This document shows, one piece after another, positions 63,333 through 64,000 of a DNA stretch of 64,000 nt. Within the stretch, counting starts at the first letter, position 1, and each line of letters opens with the position of its first letter. The stretch covers positions 558,001 through 622,000 of the forward strand of contig NZ_LQRT01000035.1 in assembly GCF_001632745.1 (NCBI RefSeq), written 5' to 3'. The position numbers were made by a program, and so were the translations under genes. The notes under the pieces were generated by a model that was given only the letters and a program-made list of their open reading frames with translations, was not told the DNA's origin and did not search any database. The stretch is from Aquimarina aggregata. Lineage in GTDB: Bacteria > Bacteroidota > Bacteroidia > Flavobacteriales > Flavobacteriaceae.

Positions 63333-63480
63333 GCGCGGAAATGTTTTTCGTGCCAGTATAAGTAAGTAAAGTCGTAACTTTTTATCGTTGCGGCTTTTAT
63401 ATTAGTATTTTAGAAATAATATTAAAAAATCATAGTTTTAAACATATTTTAGAATAGAAAACACGGATTGTAAATCCGCG
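63333..63480. repeat. Spacer bounded by two related hairpins in inverted orientation
   Basis: The left hairpin (63333-63353) has arms GCGCGGAAA and TTTTCGTGC with two G-U pairs. The right hairpin (63464-63478) has perfect arms CGGATT and AATCCG around GTA. The right unit read on the minus strand begins CGCGGATTTACAATCCGTG and resembles the left unit (CGCGGA, then CGTG). Between them lies a third stem (63368-63378 with 63387-63397). This looks like a small inverted-repeat element or recombination scar joining the RHS cassette to the orphan toxin fragment. Confidence 0.5.
63368..63397 (+). terminator. Possible terminator hairpin after the RHS-lipoprotein pair
   Basis: Arms AAAGTCGTAAC (63368-63378) and GTTGCGGCTTT (63387-63397) pair over 11 positions with two G-U pairs and an 8-base loop. 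The following run is short (TATATT), so termination may be weak. Confidence 0.45.
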
Positions 63481-63746
63481 ATATCGGAGTAGGTCTTGCC
63501 CACGAATTAGGTCACGCTAGAGATATAGCAAATGGAACAGAGCCTACCATAGATATAAATTCTCAATATATAGAACCATATGAAGATCTCGGGTTTGAAA
63601 ACCAAGACCCAAATCTTTTTATTTCAATACCTCAAAGAGAAGCTAATGTCAGAAAAAATGTAGAGAACCCTGTACGTATTGAAAGAGGTTTACCTAAAAG
63701 GAGATTAGTTCCATCAAAAAAGTTTAAACGCCATGGGAAGTTTTAG
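63474..63746 (+). pseudogene. Orphan C-terminal fragment of an HELGH metallopeptidase toxin tip (M91-like)
   Basis: The frame opens after a TAA at 63471-63473 and runs 90 codons to TAG at 63744-63746. There is no start codon before the active-site segment GVGLAHELGHARDIANG, which holds the HExxH zinc motif. Further on, PQREANVRKNVENPVRIERG and LPKRRLVP resemble the family pattern in which a downstream Glu gives the third zinc ligand and an ENxxR-like segment precedes the end; such tips occur on RHS proteins in Bacteroidota (from memory). With no start and no RHS core attached, it is probably a displaced, silent toxin cassette. It overlaps the next lipoprotein gene by 14 bases. Confidence 0.72.
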
Positions 63747-64000
63747 AATGTTAACACTTGCAATTTTTTGTTTTTTAATTAGTTGCAATACAAATACTGA
63801 TAAGTTTAAAATAGATAACGATTTAATAGATAAAGCAAAAAGTAATAACAATTGCTTAGATATTTTAGAGACTTATTACAATATTGATTCAAAAAAAATA
63901 GAAGAAACTAAATATTTTGAAACATTATTAAGTCGATATATAGATTTAAACGAAAATAAAAAATACACCCGTTTTTTATTTTTAAAACTAGAAGTAGTAG
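63733..64000 (+). CDS. Lipoprotein (3' end outside window), candidate immunity protein of the orphan toxin
   Basis: Open from ATG 63733 to the window end, 89 codons seen. Signal MGSFRMLTLAIFCFLISCNT with lipidation at Cys18; a start at the ATG at 63748 (MLTLAIFCFLISC) is also possible and would lie just after the toxin stop. The mature part is helical and charged (IDNDLIDKAKSNNNCLDILE, KYFETLLSRYIDLNENKKYT). Its overlap with the toxin fragment suggests the usual toxin-then-immunity order, kept after the toxin lost its front part. Function inferred from position. Confidence 0.7.
   Translation, partial: MGSFRMLTLAIFCFLISCNTNTDKFKIDNDLIDKAKSNNNCLDILETYYNIDSKKIEETKYFETLLSRYIDLNENKKYTRFLFLKLEVV

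Noticed and set aside
1..64000. tRNA, rRNA, CRISPR arrays, prophage or complete insertion sequences
   Set aside because: No cloverleaf-like segments, spaced identical repeats, integrase/transposase genes or phage modules were recognised by reading; a covariance-model scan would be needed to exclude small RNAs.

Overview
The window reads as a piece of chromosome from a marine-type member of the Flavobacteriaceae (phylum Bacteroidota). Support seen in the sequence: strongly A+T-rich DNA, several copies of the Bacteroidota -7 promoter element TAnnTTTG, a SusC/SusD pair, flavobacterial-type RHS proteins, many lipoproteins with a short lipobox, and sparse Shine-Dalgarno sites. The genus is not established; Aquimarina or a relative is only a guess. 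No tRNA, rRNA, CRISPR array, prophage or intact insertion sequence was seen.

Layout. 1-2036: end of an unknown gene, then an alpha/beta-hydrolase lipoprotein and a TetR regulator in one operon with a candidate operator. 2037-6110: sucB and sucA (2-oxoglutarate dehydrogenase E2 and E1). 6226-8553: small envelope proteins and a polyprenyl synthase. 8742-15419: TetR, TolC, adaptor and RND pump, a complete tripartite efflux operon with a good promoter. 15588-19950: a SusD/SusC pair. 20201-25736: aspS, two small envelope genes, a ClC channel that has lost its gating glutamate, and a cold-shock protein. 25783-29676 (minus strand): tadA, a DUF294/CBS/cNMP protein, a DnaQ-like exonuclease and a carboxypeptidase-regulatory-like protein. 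29773-33492: dxs and an unknown lipoprotein. 33661-38104: dgt, and a fused double flavoprotein oxidase. 38184-41941: nrdA and nrdB. 42339-46871: DUF3109 protein, MarC, small membrane proteins, C-terminal-processing protease, dCMP deaminase and a HupE-like membrane protein.

The most unusual part is 47197-64000, almost 17 kb with every gene on the plus strand. It starts with a minimal type II secretion/type IV pilus-like set (pseudopilin with a calcium loop, short prepilin peptidase, GspE ATPase, secretin, a PilM/PilN-like fusion, and a PilO-like protein) with no recognisable GspF platform protein. It continues with two fibre-like proteins that share a nearly identical C-terminal segment, then a two-gene RHS shell ending in an uncharacterised C-terminal toxin-like domain, a lipoprotein that is a candidate immunity protein, a small spacer bounded by two related hairpins in inverted orientation, an orphan fragment of an HELGH zinc-protease toxin, and a second lipoprotein overlapping it. 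I read this as a secretion and polymorphic-toxin locus; that the secretion set exports the neighbouring proteins is inference only.

Several start codons were moved from the longest open frame because a signal peptide, a promoter element or family length favoured an internal start; each case is stated in its entry.
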